A DNA stretch of 64,000 bases, from contig NZ_BMQC01000002.1 of the NCBI RefSeq assembly GCF_014647915.1, positions 310,001 through 374,000 of the forward strand, read 5' to 3'. The stretch comes from Pilimelia terevasa. GTDB taxonomy: Bacteria > Actinomycetota > Actinomycetes > Mycobacteriales > Micromonosporaceae. Within the stretch, counting starts at the first letter, position 1; every line of letters begins with the position of its first letter. Positions 33,211-42,866 of the stretch are shown here, piece by piece. The notes under the pieces are model-generated. The model worked only from the letters and a program-made list of their open reading frames with translations, did no database searches and was not told the DNA's origin. The position numbers and the translations under genes were made by a program.

Positions 33211-33983
33211 CCGGCGGGCGCGCCCGCGGGCAGGTCGACCGGTACCGTCCCGGTCGTGGTGACGCCCTCGGAGCAGGGCACGTTCTCCACCGCGGCCGTC
33301 TTGCGGAAGGCCTTGATGAAGTCGTTGATCCGCCCGTCGCCGGCCGAGTCCACCTTGAGCTGGTAGCCCCAGGCCTGGAGCGAGATCGGCGCGTCGAGGT
33401 TCGGGTACGGCGACAGGATCATCCGGTCCCGGTTGCGCACCTTGCCGGCGAGCTGGTCGACCTGGTCCCTGGGCAGGTTCGGCCGGTAGGTGATCCACAC
33501 GGCCCCGTGCTCCAGGCTGTGCACGACGTGCTCGTTGGAGATCGGCGCGTCGAAGACCTCGCCGACGCAGTTCTGCCAGCGCGCGTTGTGCGGGCCGGCG
33601 ACCGGCGGGATGATGTCGTACTTGATCGGGCCGATCCGGTGGTCGCCGCTCTGTACCAGTTTCGGCTGGCTCTCCCGGTAGTTGCTCAGGCCCTTGATGT
33701 CCGCGGCCTCGGGCGCCTTGTCCCGCACCGCCGCGAAGACGCCGAACCCGACGATGCCGGCGGCGAGCAGGCCGACGGCCGAGAACAGGGCGATCGGGCC
33801 CCAGTTGCGGTCGCTGCCGATCTTGACCGGTTTGATCGGTTTCTTCGGCCCCCTGCCCGACCGGCCGCCTCCCGGCCGCCCGGCACCGGCCTTGCCGCCG
33901 GGCCGCCCGGCGCCCGCCTTGGCGCCGCCGGTGCGGACGACGGACGGGTCGCGCTGGCCGTCGCCTGTGCTGCTGATGCTCAT
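33207..33983 (-). CDS. DUF3105 membrane protein
   Basis: A 258-residue protein. The N-terminal about 55 residues are basic with AGAGRPGG repeats, followed by one membrane helix (ALFSAVGLLAAGIVGFGVFA, about 64-83) and an extracytoplasmic DUF3105 domain. The domain contains HNARWQNCVGEVFDAPI, NEHVVHSLEHGAVWITYRP, RMILSPYPNLDAPISLQAWG and a second Cys (NVPCSEG). Conserved His in HxxHSLEHG may bind metal. ATG 33983 has GAGG upstream. It forms an operon with DUF305. Function of the family is unknown. Confidence 0.9.
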   Translation of the reverse strand: MSISSTGDGQRDPSVVRTGGAKAGAGRPGGKAGAGRPGGGRSGRGPKKPIKPVKIGSDRNWGPIALFSAVGLLAAGIVGFGVFAAVRDKAPEAADIKGLSNYRESQPKLVQSGDHRIGPIKYDIIPPVAGPHNARWQNCVGEVFDAPISNEHVVHSLEHGAVWITYRPNLPRDQVDQLAGKVRNRDRMILSPYPNLDAPISLQAWGYQLKVDSAGDGRINDFIKAFRKTAAVENVPCSEGVTTTGTVPVDLPAGAPAG

Positions 33984-34184
33984 GGTGCCTCGTCATCGGT
34001 CGGGGGCCGGCCGTGGGCGGCGCTGGGCGGTCGGACGGGCGGGCCGGCGGGGCGCCTGCCTGCCGCGCGCCTGCCTGCCGCCGCGACGGCCGCTGCGGGC
34101 CGCCGACCAGCGATACTACCCCGGTCACCTGGGAGCCCGGCCGCTTCCGCGCGCCGGTGGCGGAAGCCCGCCGGCGGGGCTCGG

Positions 34185-34190
34185 TAGCAT
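34185..34190 (+). promoter_or_regulatory. -10 box TAGCAT of the argS leaderless promoter
   Basis: TAGCAT ends 6 nt before the GTG at 34197. There is no ribosome-binding site, so transcription likely begins at or beside the start codon. Confidence 0.6.
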
Positions 34191-34196
34191 ACGTGG

Positions 34197-35861
34197 GTGA
34201 CTCCCGCCCAGCTCTCCGCGACCGTCCTCGCCGCCGTCCGCGACGTCTTCCTGGCGCGCGGCCTAGACCCCGCGGCGCTGCCGGCGACCACGACGGTCGA
34301 GCGCCCCCGCAACCCCGAGCACGGCGACTACGCGTCCACGCTCGCCCTGCAGTTGGCGAAGAGGACCGGGGTGCCGCCGCGGGAGCTGGCGGCCGCGCTG
34401 GCCGAGCGCCTCGGCCAGGAGCCGGGCGTCAAGTCGGTGGAGATCGCCGGGCCGGGCTTCCTGAACATCCGGCTCGACGCCGCGGCGGCCGGCGAGCTGG
34501 CCCGGGTGGTCGTCGAGGCGGGCACGGCGTACGGGCGCAGCGACCGGCTGGCCGGCGAGCGGATCAACCTGGAGTTCGTCTCCGCCAACCCCACCGGCCC
34601 CGTACACCTCGGGCACACCCGCTGGGCGGCCGTCGGCGACGCGCTGCGCCGGATCCTCACCGCGGCCGGCGCCCGGGTGGACAGCGAGCACTACACCAAC
34701 GACGCCGGCCTCCAGGTGGAGCGGTTCGGCGAGTCGCTGTACGCCGCGGCCACCGGCGCCCCGACCCCGGCCGACGGCTACGGCGGGGCGTACGTCGCCG
34801 ACGTCGCCGCGACCGTGGCCGCCGCGCACCCCGGGCTGCTGGAGCGCCCGGCCGCGGAGGCGCTGGCGGTGTTCCGCGACGAGGGGTACGCGGTGATGCT
34901 CGCCGAGATGCGGGCCAGCCTGGAGCGGTTCGGGGTGCACTTCGACGTCTGGTTCTCCGAGCGCACGCTGCACGCGGGCGGCGCCGTGGAGCAGGCGCTG
35001 GAGACCCTGCGGGCCCAGGGGCACGTGTACGACGCCGACGGGGCCGTGTGGCTGCGGACCACCGACTTCGGCGACGACAAGGACCGGGTGCTGGTCCGGT
35101 CCAACGGCGAGAAGACGTACTTCGCCGCCGACGCCGCCTACTACCTCAGCAAGCGCGGGCGCGGGTACGACCGCTGCATCTACCTGCTCGGCGCCGACCA
35201 CCACGGGTACATCGGCCGGCTGCGCGCGATCGCCGCCTGCGCCGGGGACGACCCGCAGGCGCACATCGAGATCCTCATCGGGCAGCTCGTGAGCCTGCTG
35301 CGCGGCGGCGAGCCGGTCCGGCTGTCCAAGCGGGCCGGCACGCTGATCACCCTGGACGAGATCGTCGAGGCGGTGGGCGTGGACGCCGCCCGCTACTCGC
35401 TAGCCCGGTCCTCCACCGACTCCCCGCTCACGCTGGACATCGAGGCGATCACCCGGGCGGCCAACGACAACCCGGTGCACTACGTCCGGTACGCGCACGC
35501 CCGGATCTGCTCGGTGCTGCGCAACGCGGGCGAGCTGGGCCTGTACCGCGGCACCGACTTCCGCCCCGGCCTGCTCGCGCACGAGCGGGAGAACGTCCTG
35601 CTCAAGAGCATCGGCGAGTTCCCGGCCGTCGTGGCGACGGCCGGCGAGCTGCGCGAGCCGCACCGGGTGGCCCGGTACCTGGAGGAGTTGGCCGGCGAGT
35701 ACCACCGGTTCCAGTCCACCGACGAGTGCCGCATCCTCCCGCGCGGCGACGAGGCCCCCACGGACCTGCACCGGGCGCGGCTGTGGCTGATCGAGGCGAC
35801 CCGGACGGTGCTCGCCAACGGCCTGGACCTGCTGGGCGTCTCGGCGCCCGAGCGGATGTGA
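34197..35861 (+). CDS. argS: Arginyl-tRNA synthetase
   Basis: A 554-residue class I synthetase that charges tRNA-Arg with arginine. The N-terminal Arg-tRNA-synth domain leads into the HIGH-type motif [20 protein letters not shown]. The KMSKS-type region is [15 protein letters not shown]. The C-terminal DALR anticodon-binding domain includes [17 protein letters not shown] and ends [16 protein letters not shown]. Full length. The GTG start is supported by the leaderless TAGCAT box. It leads into lysA after a separate promoter, the usual actinobacterial order argS-lysA-hom-thrC. Confidence 0.97.
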   Translation: MTPAQLSATVLAAVRDVFLARGLDPAALPATTTVERPRNPEHGDYASTLALQLAKRTGVPPRELAAALAERLGQEPGVKSVEIAGPGFLNIRLDAAAAGELARVVVEAGTAYGRSDRLAGERINLEFVSANPTGPVHLGHTRWAAVGDALRRILTAAGARVDSEHYTNDAGLQVERFGESLYAAATGAPTPADGYGGAYVADVAATVAAAHPGLLERPAAEALAVFRDEGYAVMLAEMRASLERFGVHFDVWFSERTLHAGGAVEQALETLRAQGHVYDADGAVWLRTTDFGDDKDRVLVRSNGEKTYFAADAAYYLSKRGRGYDRCIYLLGADHHGYIGRLRAIAACAGDDPQAHIEILIGQLVSLLRGGEPVRLSKRAGTLITLDEIVEAVGVDAARYSLARSSTDSPLTLDIEAITRAANDNPVHYVRYAHARICSVLRNAGELGLYRGTDFRPGLLAHERENVLLKSIGEFPAVVATAGELREPHRVARYLEELAGEYHRFQSTDECRILPRGDEAPTDLHRARLWLIEATRTVLANGLDLLGVSAPERM

Positions 35862-35896
35862 CGGGCGCGTGGCGGCCCGACCCGGGCACCGGCCGA

Positions 35897-35902
35897 TAGG
35901 CT
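35897..35902 (+). promoter_or_regulatory. -10 box TAGGCT of the lysA-hom-thrC operon
   Basis: TAGGCT lies 36 nt after the argS stop and 58 nt before the lysA start, giving a leader of about 50 nt. The leader holds a six-codon mini-frame (ATG 35944) whose stop overlaps the lysA GTG as GTGA. Confidence 0.5.
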
Positions 35903-35960
35903 GCGCAGCGCGGCGGAGAGCGGACGAGAAGGTGGGCATCGCGATGGACGGAGCCAGCAG

Positions 35961-37352
35961 GTGAGCGGCCGCGCGCACGAGGCGGGGGCGCTGCACCAGG
36001 ACATGGGCCACCGCGGCCCGGAGTGGCTGCGGGCGCCCGCGGACGTCAACGCGCTGCTGCCGGCGCTGTGGTCCCGGTCGGTGGCCCGCGAGGACGACGG
36101 CGAGCTGGCGGTGGCCGGCCACCGGGTGGGGGCGCTGGCCGCGCAGTTCGGCACCCCGCTGTTCGTGCTAGACGTGGCCGACTTCAAGGCCCGCTGCCGG
36201 GACTTCGTCACGGCGTTCGCCGGTGCCGACGTCTTCTACGCCGGCAAGGCGTTCCTGTCCAAGGCGGTCGTCCGCTGGGTCGCCGAGTGCGGCCTGCACC
36301 TGGACGTGTGCACCGGCGGCGAGCTGGCCGTCGCGCTCGCGGCCGACTTCCCGCCCGAGCGGCTGGGCCTGCACGGCAACAACAAGTCCGTCGCCGAGCT
36401 GGGTCGCGCGCTGGACGTGGGCGTCGGGCGGATCGTGGTGGACTCGTTCGACGAGATCGACCGGCTGACGGCGCTGGCCCGCGAGCGCGGCGTCCGGCCG
36501 CGGGTGCTGGTCCGCACGACCTGCGGGGTCGAGGCGCACACGCACGAGTTCATCGCCACCGCGCACGAGGACCAGAAGTTCGGCCTGTCGCTGTCCGGCG
36601 GGGCGGCGCTCGCCGCGGCCCTGCGGATCATCGACGACGGGGTGCTGGACCTGGTCGGCCTGCACTCGCACATCGGGTCGCAGATCTTCGACACGGCCGG
36701 CTTCGAGGTGGCGGCGCGGCGGATCCTGGGCCTGGCGGCGCAGGTCCGCGACGCCCGCGGCGTCGACCTGCCGGAGCTGGACCTGGGCGGCGGCTTCGGC
36801 ATCGCCTACACCAGCCAGGACGACCCGGCCTCGCCGAAGGAGCTGGCCGACCGGATGCGCGCCATCGTCGCCGACGAGTGCCGGGCCCGCGCGCTGCCCG
36901 AGCCGCGGCTGTCGATCGAGCCGGGCCGGGCGCTGATCGGGCCGGCGATGCTCACGCTGTACGAGGTGGGGACGGTCAAGGACGTCGACGGCATCCGCAC
37001 GTACGTGTCGGTGGACGGCGGGATGAGCGACAACATCCGCACCGCGCTGTACGGCGCCACGTACTCGGCGACGCTGGCCTCGCGCCGCTCGGCCGCCGGG
37101 CCGCTGCTGGCCCGGATCGTCGGCAAGCACTGCGAGAGCGGCGACATCGTCGTCTCCGACGAGTTTCTGCCCTCGGACGTGCGGCCCGGCGACCTGGTGG
37201 CCGTCCCGGGCACGGGCGCGTACGGCCGCAGCATGGCCAGCAACTACAACCACGTGCCGCGCGCCGCGGTCGTGGCCGTCGAGGGGGACGAGGCCCGGGT
37301 GATCGTGCGCCGCGAGACCGAGGACGACCTGCTGCGGCTGGACGTCGGGTGA
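35961..37352 (+). CDS. lysA: Diaminopimelate decarboxylase
   Basis: A 463-residue PLP enzyme of the alanine-racemase fold that decarboxylates meso-diaminopimelate to lysine, the last step of the pathway. The PLP Lys is Lys96 in [30 protein letters not shown] and [12 protein letters not shown] bind the cofactor phosphate, and CESGDIV near the C-terminus supplies the catalytic Cys. GTG 35961 has GGAG 7 nt upstream. The gene overlaps hom by 4 nt (GTGA), so lysA, hom and thrC form one coupled operon that splits aspartate semialdehyde carbon between lysine and threonine/methionine. Confidence 0.97.
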   Translation: MSGRAHEAGALHQDMGHRGPEWLRAPADVNALLPALWSRSVAREDDGELAVAGHRVGALAAQFGTPLFVLDVADFKARCRDFVTAFAGADVFYAGKAFLSKAVVRWVAECGLHLDVCTGGELAVALAADFPPERLGLHGNNKSVAELGRALDVGVGRIVVDSFDEIDRLTALARERGVRPRVLVRTTCGVEAHTHEFIATAHEDQKFGLSLSGGAALAAALRIIDDGVLDLVGLHSHIGSQIFDTAGFEVAARRILGLAAQVRDARGVDLPELDLGGGFGIAYTSQDDPASPKELADRMRAIVADECRARALPEPRLSIEPGRALIGPAMLTLYEVGTVKDVDGIRTYVSVDGGMSDNIRTALYGATYSATLASRRSAAGPLLARIVGKHCESGDIVVSDEFLPSDVRPGDLVAVPGTGAYGRSMASNYNHVPRAAVVAVEGDEARVIVRRETEDDLLRLDVG

Positions 37353-38650
37353 GTGCGTCCACGGGGGACCGGCCACTGCGGGTGGCCCTGCTGGGCTGCG
37401 GGACGGTGGGCGCGGAGGTGGTCCGCCTCCTGCACGACCAGGCCGGCGACCTGACGGCCCGGATCGGGGTGCCGGTCTCGCTGGCCGGGATCGCCGTGCG
37501 CCGCACCGGCCGGGACCGCGGCGGCCTGCCGGTCGACCCGGCGCTGTTCACGACCGACCCGGCGGCGCTGGTCGCGCGCCCGGACGTCGATGTGGTGGTC
37601 GAGGTCATCGGCGGCATCGACCCGGTGCGCGGCTGGCTGACCGCGGCGCTGCGGGCGGGCAAGAGCGTGGTGACGGCGAACAAGGCGCTGCTGGCCGAGG
37701 ACGGCGCCGCGCTGCACGAGGCGGCGGCCGCGGGGGACGCCGACCTGTACTACGAGGCGGCGGTGGCCGGGGCGATCCCGCTGCTGCGCCCGCTGCGCGA
37801 GTCGCTGCACGGCGACACGATCACCCGGGTGACCGGCATCGTCAACGGCACCACCAACTACGTCCTGTCCGCGATGGACTCCACCGGCGCCGGCTTCGCG
37901 GAGGCGCTGGAGCGGGCCACCGAGCTGGGCTACGCCGAGGCCGACCCGACGGCGGACGTCGAGGGCTTCGACGCCGCGGCGAAGGCGGCGATCCTGGCGT
38001 CGCTGGCCTTCCACACCCGGGTCACCGCGGCCGACGTCCACCGGGAGGGCATCACCGAGGTGACCGCCGCGGACGTGGCCAGCGCCGCCGAGCTGGGCTG
38101 CACGATCAAGCTGCTGTGCCTGGCCGAGCGGGTCGAGGACGCGGTGTCGGTGCGGGTGTACCCGGCGATGATCCCGCGCAGCCACCCGCTGGCCGGGGTG
38201 GGCGGGGCGTTCAACGCGGTGTTCGTGGAGGCGGCCGCGGCCGGCGAGCTGATGCTGTACGGCCAGGGGGCGGGCGGCGCGCCGACGGCCAGCGCCGTGC
38301 TCGGCGACCTGGTGGCGGTGTGCCGGAACCGGCGGGCCGGCGTGCGGGCGCCGAGCGAGTCCGCGTACGCCGACCTGTCGGTCCGGCCGATCGGCGAGAC
38401 GCTGACCCGGTACCACGTGCGGCTCGACGTCGCCGACCGGCCGGGCGTCCTGGCCACGGTCGCCTCCGTCTTCGCCGCGCACGAGGTGTCCATCGCCACC
38501 GTCAAGCAGGCCGGCCGCGGCGACGACGCCTCGCTGGTCATCGTCACGCACCGGGCGCCGGACGCGGCCCTGTCGGCGACGACGGACGCCCTGCGGGCCC
38601 TGCCGATCGTCCGCTCGGTGGTCAGCGTGCTACGGGTGGAGGCGCTGTGA
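37349..38650 (+). CDS. hom: Homoserine dehydrogenase with ACT domain
   Basis: A 433-residue NAD(P)-dependent enzyme that reduces aspartate semialdehyde to homoserine. The Rossmann fold begins [17 protein letters not shown]. The substrate region has [40 protein letters not shown] and [22 protein letters not shown]-terminal ACT domain ([20 protein letters not shown]) confers feedback inhibition by threonine in this family. The start GTG overlaps the lysA stop and the stop overlaps the thrC start, each by 4 nt. Confidence 0.97.
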   Translation: MSASTGDRPLRVALLGCGTVGAEVVRLLHDQAGDLTARIGVPVSLAGIAVRRTGRDRGGLPVDPALFTTDPAALVARPDVDVVVEVIGGIDPVRGWLTAALRAGKSVVTANKALLAEDGAALHEAAAAGDADLYYEAAVAGAIPLLRPLRESLHGDTITRVTGIVNGTTNYVLSAMDSTGAGFAEALERATELGYAEADPTADVEGFDAAAKAAILASLAFHTRVTAADVHREGITEVTAADVASAAELGCTIKLLCLAERVEDAVSVRVYPAMIPRSHPLAGVGGAFNAVFVEAAAAGELMLYGQGAGGAPTASAVLGDLVAVCRNRRAGVRAPSESAYADLSVRPIGETLTRYHVRLDVADRPGVLATVASVFAAHEVSIATVKQAGRGDDASLVIVTHRAPDAALSATTDALRALPIVRSVVSVLRVEAL

Positions 38651-39702
38651 GCGCCTGGCGCGGCCTGATCGAGGAGTACCGGGACCGCCTGCCGCTGGAC
38701 GCCGGCACCCCGGTGGTCACCCTGCTGGAGGGGAACACCCCGCTGCTGCCGGCGCCGGTCCTGTCGGCGCGCACGGGCGCGGAGGTGTTCCTCAAGGTCG
38801 AGGGCGCCAACCCGACCGGCTCCTTCAAGGACCGCGGGATGACGCTGGCCGTGGCCAAGGCCGTCGGCGCGGGCGCGCGCGCGGTGATCTGCGCGTCGAC
38901 CGGCAACACGAGCGCCTCGGCGGCGGCCTACGCGGCCCGCGCGGGCATCACCTGCGCCGTCCTGGTGCCGCACGGCAAGATCGCCATGGGCAAGCTGGCG
39001 CAGGCGCTGGTGCACGGCGCCCGGCTGGTGGAGGTCGACGGCAACTTCGACGACTGCCTGACGCTGGCGGCCAAGCTCGCCGCCGACTACCCGGTGACGC
39101 TGGTCAACTCCGTGAACCCGGACCGGCTGCACGGGCAGAAGACCGCGGCGTTCGAGATCGTCGCGGCGCTCGGCGACGCCCCGGACGTGCACTGCGTCCC
39201 GGTCGGCAACGCGGGCAACATCAGCGCGTACTGGATGGGCTACCGCGAGGAGCACGCCGCCGGCAACGCGGCCACCCGCCCGCGGATGTACGGCTTCCAG
39301 GCCGCGGGCGCGGCGCCGATCGTGCGCGGCGAGGTCGTCCGCGACCCGGAGACCGTCGCCACGGCCATCCGCATCGGCAACCCGGCGAGCTGGGGGCTGG
39401 CGGTGGCCGCCCGGGACGAGTCCGGCGGCCTGATCGACGCGGTGACCGACGACGAGATCCGCGCGGCGTACGCGCTCGTCGCCCGGGAGGTCGGCGCGTT
39501 CGTCGAACTCGGCAGCGCGGCGAGCGTCGCCGGCCTGCTGCGGACCGCCGCCGACGGCCGGCTGCCGGCGGGCGCCCGGGTGGTCTGCACGGTGACCGGC
39601 AACGGCCTCAAGGATCCGCAGGCCGCGCTGGACTCGGCGCCGCCGCCGGTCCGGGTCCGCAACGACGCCGCCGCGGTGGCCGGGCGCCTGGACCTGGGCT
39701 GA
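38647..39702 (+). CDS. thrC: Threonine synthase
   Basis: A 351-residue PLP-dependent lyase that converts O-phosphohomoserine to threonine. PLP-binding Lys is in [18 protein letters not shown]; the phosphate loop is [31 protein letters not shown] and [15 protein letters not shown] complete the fold-type II site. GTG 38647 overlaps the hom stop by 4 nt. It is the last gene of the lysA operon. Its substrate maker, thrB, is displaced by two genes and has its own promoter. Confidence 0.97.
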   Translation: MSAWRGLIEEYRDRLPLDAGTPVVTLLEGNTPLLPAPVLSARTGAEVFLKVEGANPTGSFKDRGMTLAVAKAVGAGARAVICASTGNTSASAAAYAARAGITCAVLVPHGKIAMGKLAQALVHGARLVEVDGNFDDCLTLAAKLAADYPVTLVNSVNPDRLHGQKTAAFEIVAALGDAPDVHCVPVGNAGNISAYWMGYREEHAAGNAATRPRMYGFQAAGAAPIVRGEVVRDPETVATAIRIGNPASWGLAVAARDESGGLIDAVTDDEIRAAYALVAREVGAFVELGSAASVAGLLRTAADGRLPAGARVVCTVTGNGLKDPQAALDSAPPPVRVRNDAAAVAGRLDLG

Positions 39703-39725
39703 GTCGGATATCCGATAGGCACCTA

Positions 39726-39743
39726 CGGCCGACCGGTCGGCCG
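39726..39743. promoter_or_regulatory. 18-nt perfect palindrome before a -10-like box
   Basis: CGGCCGACC/GGTCGGCCG, loopless, directly followed by TTAACAT (39745-39751). The position between thrC and the deacetylase gene, overlapping the expected -35/-10 spacer, suits a repressor operator more than a terminator. Confidence 0.45.
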
Positions 39744-39784
39744 GTTAACATCACCCTCGGTCGATATCCACCGTGGAGGGACCG

Positions 39785-40627
39785 ATGGACGGGTCAGGTG
39801 GTGTGCCGCCGCGGCGGCACACGATGCCGCGCGGCGTGGACCGGCGCGCGCTGCTGCGCGGTGCGGGGCTGCTCGGCTGCGGCGTCGGCCTCGGCGCGGT
39901 CGGCGCGGCCAGCGGCGCGGGACTGCTGGAGCGGCGGCTGCCGATCCTGGGCGGGCCGGCCTCGGCGACGGTCGCCGACCGCGGCCGGCACCCCGGCCAG
40001 GGGCGCCTGGACGTGATGTGGTCGGTGCGGACCCCGGACAGGCTGGTGGCGCTGACCTTCGACGACGGCCCGCGCCCGGACTGGACGACGTTCACGCTGG
40101 ACACCCTCGCCGCCCACGACGTCCCGGCGACCTTCTTCTTCGTCGGCGAGCGGGTGCGCCGGCACGCGGCGGTGGTCCGCGGGCGGATGGGCCGGCACGA
40201 GGTCGGCAGCCACTCCTGGCGGCACGCGGACCTGGCCACCCTCGACGCCGACGCCGTCCACACCGACCTGGCCCGGGCGCACGCGGCCATCGCCGAGGTC
40301 ACCGGACAGCAGCCGCGGCTGTTCCGGCCGCCGTACGGGCACCTCGGCGGGGCGACCCTGCTGGCGGCGAGCCGCTTCGACTACCAGGTCGTGCTGTGGA
40401 GCCTCCAGATGCTGGAGTCCCAGTACCCGGGCGACCCCGCCGGCCACGCCCGCGACCTGGCCGCGCGGGTCGAGCCGGGCGCCGTGCTGCTGGCCCACGA
40501 CGTCGGCCCGGCCGACCGGCTGGTGGCGCTGCGGGGCCTGCCGCAGTTCATCGCGGGTGTGCGGGCGCGGGGCTTCCGGTTCGTCACCGTCACGCAACTG
40601 CTGCGCGCCGGTCACCCCATAGGCTGA
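39785..40627 (+). CDS. Polysaccharide deacetylase (CE4/NodB fold), Tat-type signal
   Basis: A 280-residue exported deacetylase. The N-terminus has a twin-Arg motif (DRRALLRGAGLLGCGVG) and hydrophobic stretch, suggesting Tat export. The NodB domain shows motif 1 ALTFDDGPRPDW (catalytic Asp), motif 2 HSWRHADL (metal His pair), motif 3 RLFRPPYGHL, motif 4 around VLWSLQMLE and motif 5 VLLAHDVG. Such enzymes remove acetyl groups from peptidoglycan or chitin-like polymers. The ATG at 39785 has GGAGGG at 5 nt; a GTG at 39773 overlaps that site. It is flanked by threonine genes but functionally unrelated to them. Confidence 0.92.
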   Translation: MDGSGGVPPRRHTMPRGVDRRALLRGAGLLGCGVGLGAVGAASGAGLLERRLPILGGPASATVADRGRHPGQGRLDVMWSVRTPDRLVALTFDDGPRPDWTTFTLDTLAAHDVPATFFFVGERVRRHAAVVRGRMGRHEVGSHSWRHADLATLDADAVHTDLARAHAAIAEVTGQQPRLFRPPYGHLGGATLLAASRFDYQVVLWSLQMLESQYPGDPAGHARDLAARVEPGAVLLAHDVGPADRLVALRGLPQFIAGVRARGFRFVTVTQLLRAGHPIG

Positions 40628-40642
40628 ACCCGCGGCCGCGGG

Positions 40643-40648
40643 TAAGGT
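40643..40648 (+). promoter_or_regulatory. -10 box TAAGGT of a leaderless promoter
   Basis: TAAGGT ends 7 nt before the GTG at 40656, which supports that start over the GTG at 40647 lying inside the box. Confidence 0.5.
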
Positions 40649-40655
40649 GCGTCAG

Positions 40656-41909
40656 GTGTCCTCGCCACTTTCCCCCGCGGCGCCCTCGCCGCTGGCCCTG
40701 CTGCGCCGCAACCGGGACTTCCGGCGGCTGTTCGCCGCCGAACTGGTGCTGTTCGGGGCGGACTGGTTCGTCCTGGTGCCGCTGCTGGTCCTGCTGCCCC
40801 GGCTGACCGGCGGCGGCCTGCTCGGGGCGCTGGTGCTCGCCACGTCGACCGGCGCGGGGGCGCTGCTGCTGCCGGTGGGCGGGACCTTCGCCGACCGGTA
40901 CGACCGGCGGACCATCATGCGGGCCGCGAACATCGCCGCCGTCGTCGGGGTGGCGGCGCTGCTGACCGTGCGGACGCCGGCCACGGCCTGGTTCGCGCTG
41001 CCGGCGATCGCCGTCGTCGCGGTCGGCAAGGCGTTCTACTCGCCGGCCGCCGGGGCGGCGCTGCCCAACGTCGTCGACCCGGCCGACCTGCCGCTGGCCA
41101 ACACGGTCGCCGGGTCCGCCTGGGGGACGATGGCCGTCGTCGGGGCGTCGCTGGGCGGCATCCTGGCGAGCACCGTCGGGCCGTACTACAGCTTCGCCAT
41201 CGCGCTCGTCTGCCTGGTGCTGGCCGCGGTGCTGCTGTGGGGGATCCGCCGGCCGCTGCAGGCACCGCGCGAGCCCGGCGCGGTGCCGGCGCGGACGTTC
41301 GCGGCGGTGCGCGAGTCGCTGCGGTACATCGGTGCCCGCCCGCGGGTCCGGGCGCTGGTCACCGTGAAGTCGGCCGTCGGCCTGGGCAACGGGGTACTGG
41401 CGGCGTTCCCGCTGCTCGCCCTGTCGTTCGGCACCGGCGGGTGGGGGACCGGCCTGCTGTTCGCCGTCCGGGGCGCGGGCGCGCTGATCGGTCCGCTGCT
41501 GATGCGGCCCGTGCTGACCCACCGCCGGTGGCTGCTGCCGGTGCTGGGGCTGTCGATGGCCACGTACGGCCTGGCCTACCTCGGGGTCGCCGCCGCCGCC
41601 TGGTTCCCGCTCGTGCTGGCGCTGGTGTTCGTGGCGCACCTGGCCGGCGGCGCGAATTGGGTGACCTCCAACTTCGCGCTCCAGTTCGAGGTGCCCGACG
41701 GGCTGCGCGGCCGGGTGATCGCCACGGACATGATGCTCGCCACGCTGGCGATCTCGGTCAGCCAGACGGTCGTCGGGGCGCTGCTGGACGTGGTCACGCC
41801 AGCCGTGCTGATCGCCGGCTGCGGCACGGTGACGCTGGTGTACGCGGTGCTCTGGCGGCTGGGCACGCGCCGCCTCCCGGCGCCCGCCCCGCAGCCGTCC
41901 GCGGCGTGA
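40656..41909 (+). CDS. MFS transporter (EntS-like, 12 helices)
   Basis: A 417-residue major facilitator with about 12 membrane helices. The first begins FRRLFAAELVLFGADWFVLV. The loop between helices 2 and 3 holds the motif A version GGTFADRYDRRTIMRAANI. Central loop EPGAVPARTFAAVRESLRYI separates the halves. The sequence type is that of the enterobactin exporter/macrolide efflux group, so it probably exports a small molecule; substrate unknown. The GTG at 40656 is favoured by the leaderless TAAGGT box. The 3' end abuts a 21-bp tandem repeat and thrB. Confidence 0.9.
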   Translation: MSSPLSPAAPSPLALLRRNRDFRRLFAAELVLFGADWFVLVPLLVLLPRLTGGGLLGALVLATSTGAGALLLPVGGTFADRYDRRTIMRAANIAAVVGVAALLTVRTPATAWFALPAIAVVAVGKAFYSPAAGAALPNVVDPADLPLANTVAGSAWGTMAVVGASLGGILASTVGPYYSFAIALVCLVLAAVLLWGIRRPLQAPREPGAVPARTFAAVRESLRYIGARPRVRALVTVKSAVGLGNGVLAAFPLLALSFGTGGWGTGLLFAVRGAGALIGPLLMRPVLTHRRWLLPVLGLSMATYGLAYLGVAAAAWFPLVLALVFVAHLAGGANWVTSNFALQFEVPDGLRGRVIATDMMLATLAISVSQTVVGALLDVVTPAVLIAGCGTVTLVYAVLWRLGTRRLPAPAPQPSAA

Positions 41910-41910
41910 C

Positions 41911-41952
41911 CGCTCCCGTCCGCGGCATGATCGCTCCCGTCCGCGGCATGAT
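41911..41952. repeat. Two perfect 21-bp tandem repeats between the MFS gene and thrB
   Basis: Units 41911-41931 and 41932-41952 are identical. The 3' end of the MFS gene (41891-41910) is a degenerate third copy. The array ends 11 nt before the thrB -10 box, so it occupies the -35 region. Confidence 0.85.
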
Positions 41953-41963
41953 CGCCCGGGGGT

Positions 41964-41969
41964 TAGCCT
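41964..41969 (+). promoter_or_regulatory. -10 box TAGCCT of the thrB leaderless promoter
   Basis: TAGCCT ends 6 nt before ATG 41976. No ribosome-binding site. Confidence 0.6.
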
Positions 41970-41975
41970 GAGCCC

Positions 41976-42866
41976 ATGCCGGACCCGCTGCCCCACGCCG
42001 TGACCGTCCGCGCGCCCGCGAGCAGCGCGAACCTCGGGCCCGGCTTCGACGCGTGCGGCCTGGCGCTCGACCTCCACGACGAGGTGACCGCGCGGGTCGC
42101 CGGCGACGTCCGGGTCACCGTGGAGGGCGAGGGGGCCGGCCTGCTGCCCGCCGACGCGTCACACCTGGTGGTCCGGTCGATGTACGCCGGCTTCGACGCC
42201 CTCGGGGTGCGCCCGGCCGGGGTGGCGGTGCACTGCCGCAACAGCATTCCGCAGGCCCGGGGGATGGGCTCGTCCTCGGCGGCGATCGTCGCCGGGCTGC
42301 TGCTGGCGCGGGCGCTGGTGGCCGACGGCCCGGCGCACTGGCCGGACGCGGCGGTGCTGCGGCTGGCGGGCGAGATCGAGGGCCACCCCGACAACGTGGC
42401 GGCGTGCCTGCTCGGCGGGCTGACCGTCGCGTGGACCGCACGCGAGGGGGCGCGGGCGGTCCGGCTCACGCCGCACCCCGACCTGGAGCCGGTGCTGTAC
42501 GTCCCCACGGACCACGGGCTGACGTGCCAGGCCCGGGCGGCGCTGCCCGGGTCCGTGCCGCACCGGGACGCCGCGTTCGCCGTCGGCCGGGCCGCCCTGC
42601 TCGTGCACGCGCTCACCGAGCGGCCGGAGCTGGTTTTCCCCGCCACCGAGGACCGGCTCCACCAGCCGTACCGGGCGGCCGCCATGCCCGCGACCGCGGC
42701 GCTGGTCGCGCGGCTGCGCGGGCACGGGGTGGCGGCGGTGGTCAGCGGCGCCGGGCCGACGGTGCTCGCGCTCTCGCCGGTCCCGTCCGAGGCGGAGCCG
42801 GGCGCGGGCTGGAAGCGGGTGGAGTGCGCGGTGGCGGGCGGGGCCGCGGTGCGGCCGGCCGGCTGA
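41976..42866 (+). CDS. thrB: Homoserine kinase
   Basis: A 296-residue GHMP kinase that phosphorylates homoserine for ThrC. VRAPASSANLGPGFDACGLA is the N-terminal homoserine kinase signature, SIPQARGMGSSSAAIVAG the ATP-binding GHMP loop, and GVAAVVSGAGPTVLALSP the C-terminal Gly-rich motif. Full length. It has a leaderless promoter with a tandem 21-bp repeat just upstream, so it can be expressed apart from hom-thrC. Confidence 0.97.
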   Translation: MPDPLPHAVTVRAPASSANLGPGFDACGLALDLHDEVTARVAGDVRVTVEGEGAGLLPADASHLVVRSMYAGFDALGVRPAGVAVHCRNSIPQARGMGSSSAAIVAGLLLARALVADGPAHWPDAAVLRLAGEIEGHPDNVAACLLGGLTVAWTAREGARAVRLTPHPDLEPVLYVPTDHGLTCQARAALPGSVPHRDAAFAVGRAALLVHALTERPELVFPATEDRLHQPYRAAAMPATAALVARLRGHGVAAVVSGAGPTVLALSPVPSEAEPGAGWKRVECAVAGGAAVRPAG

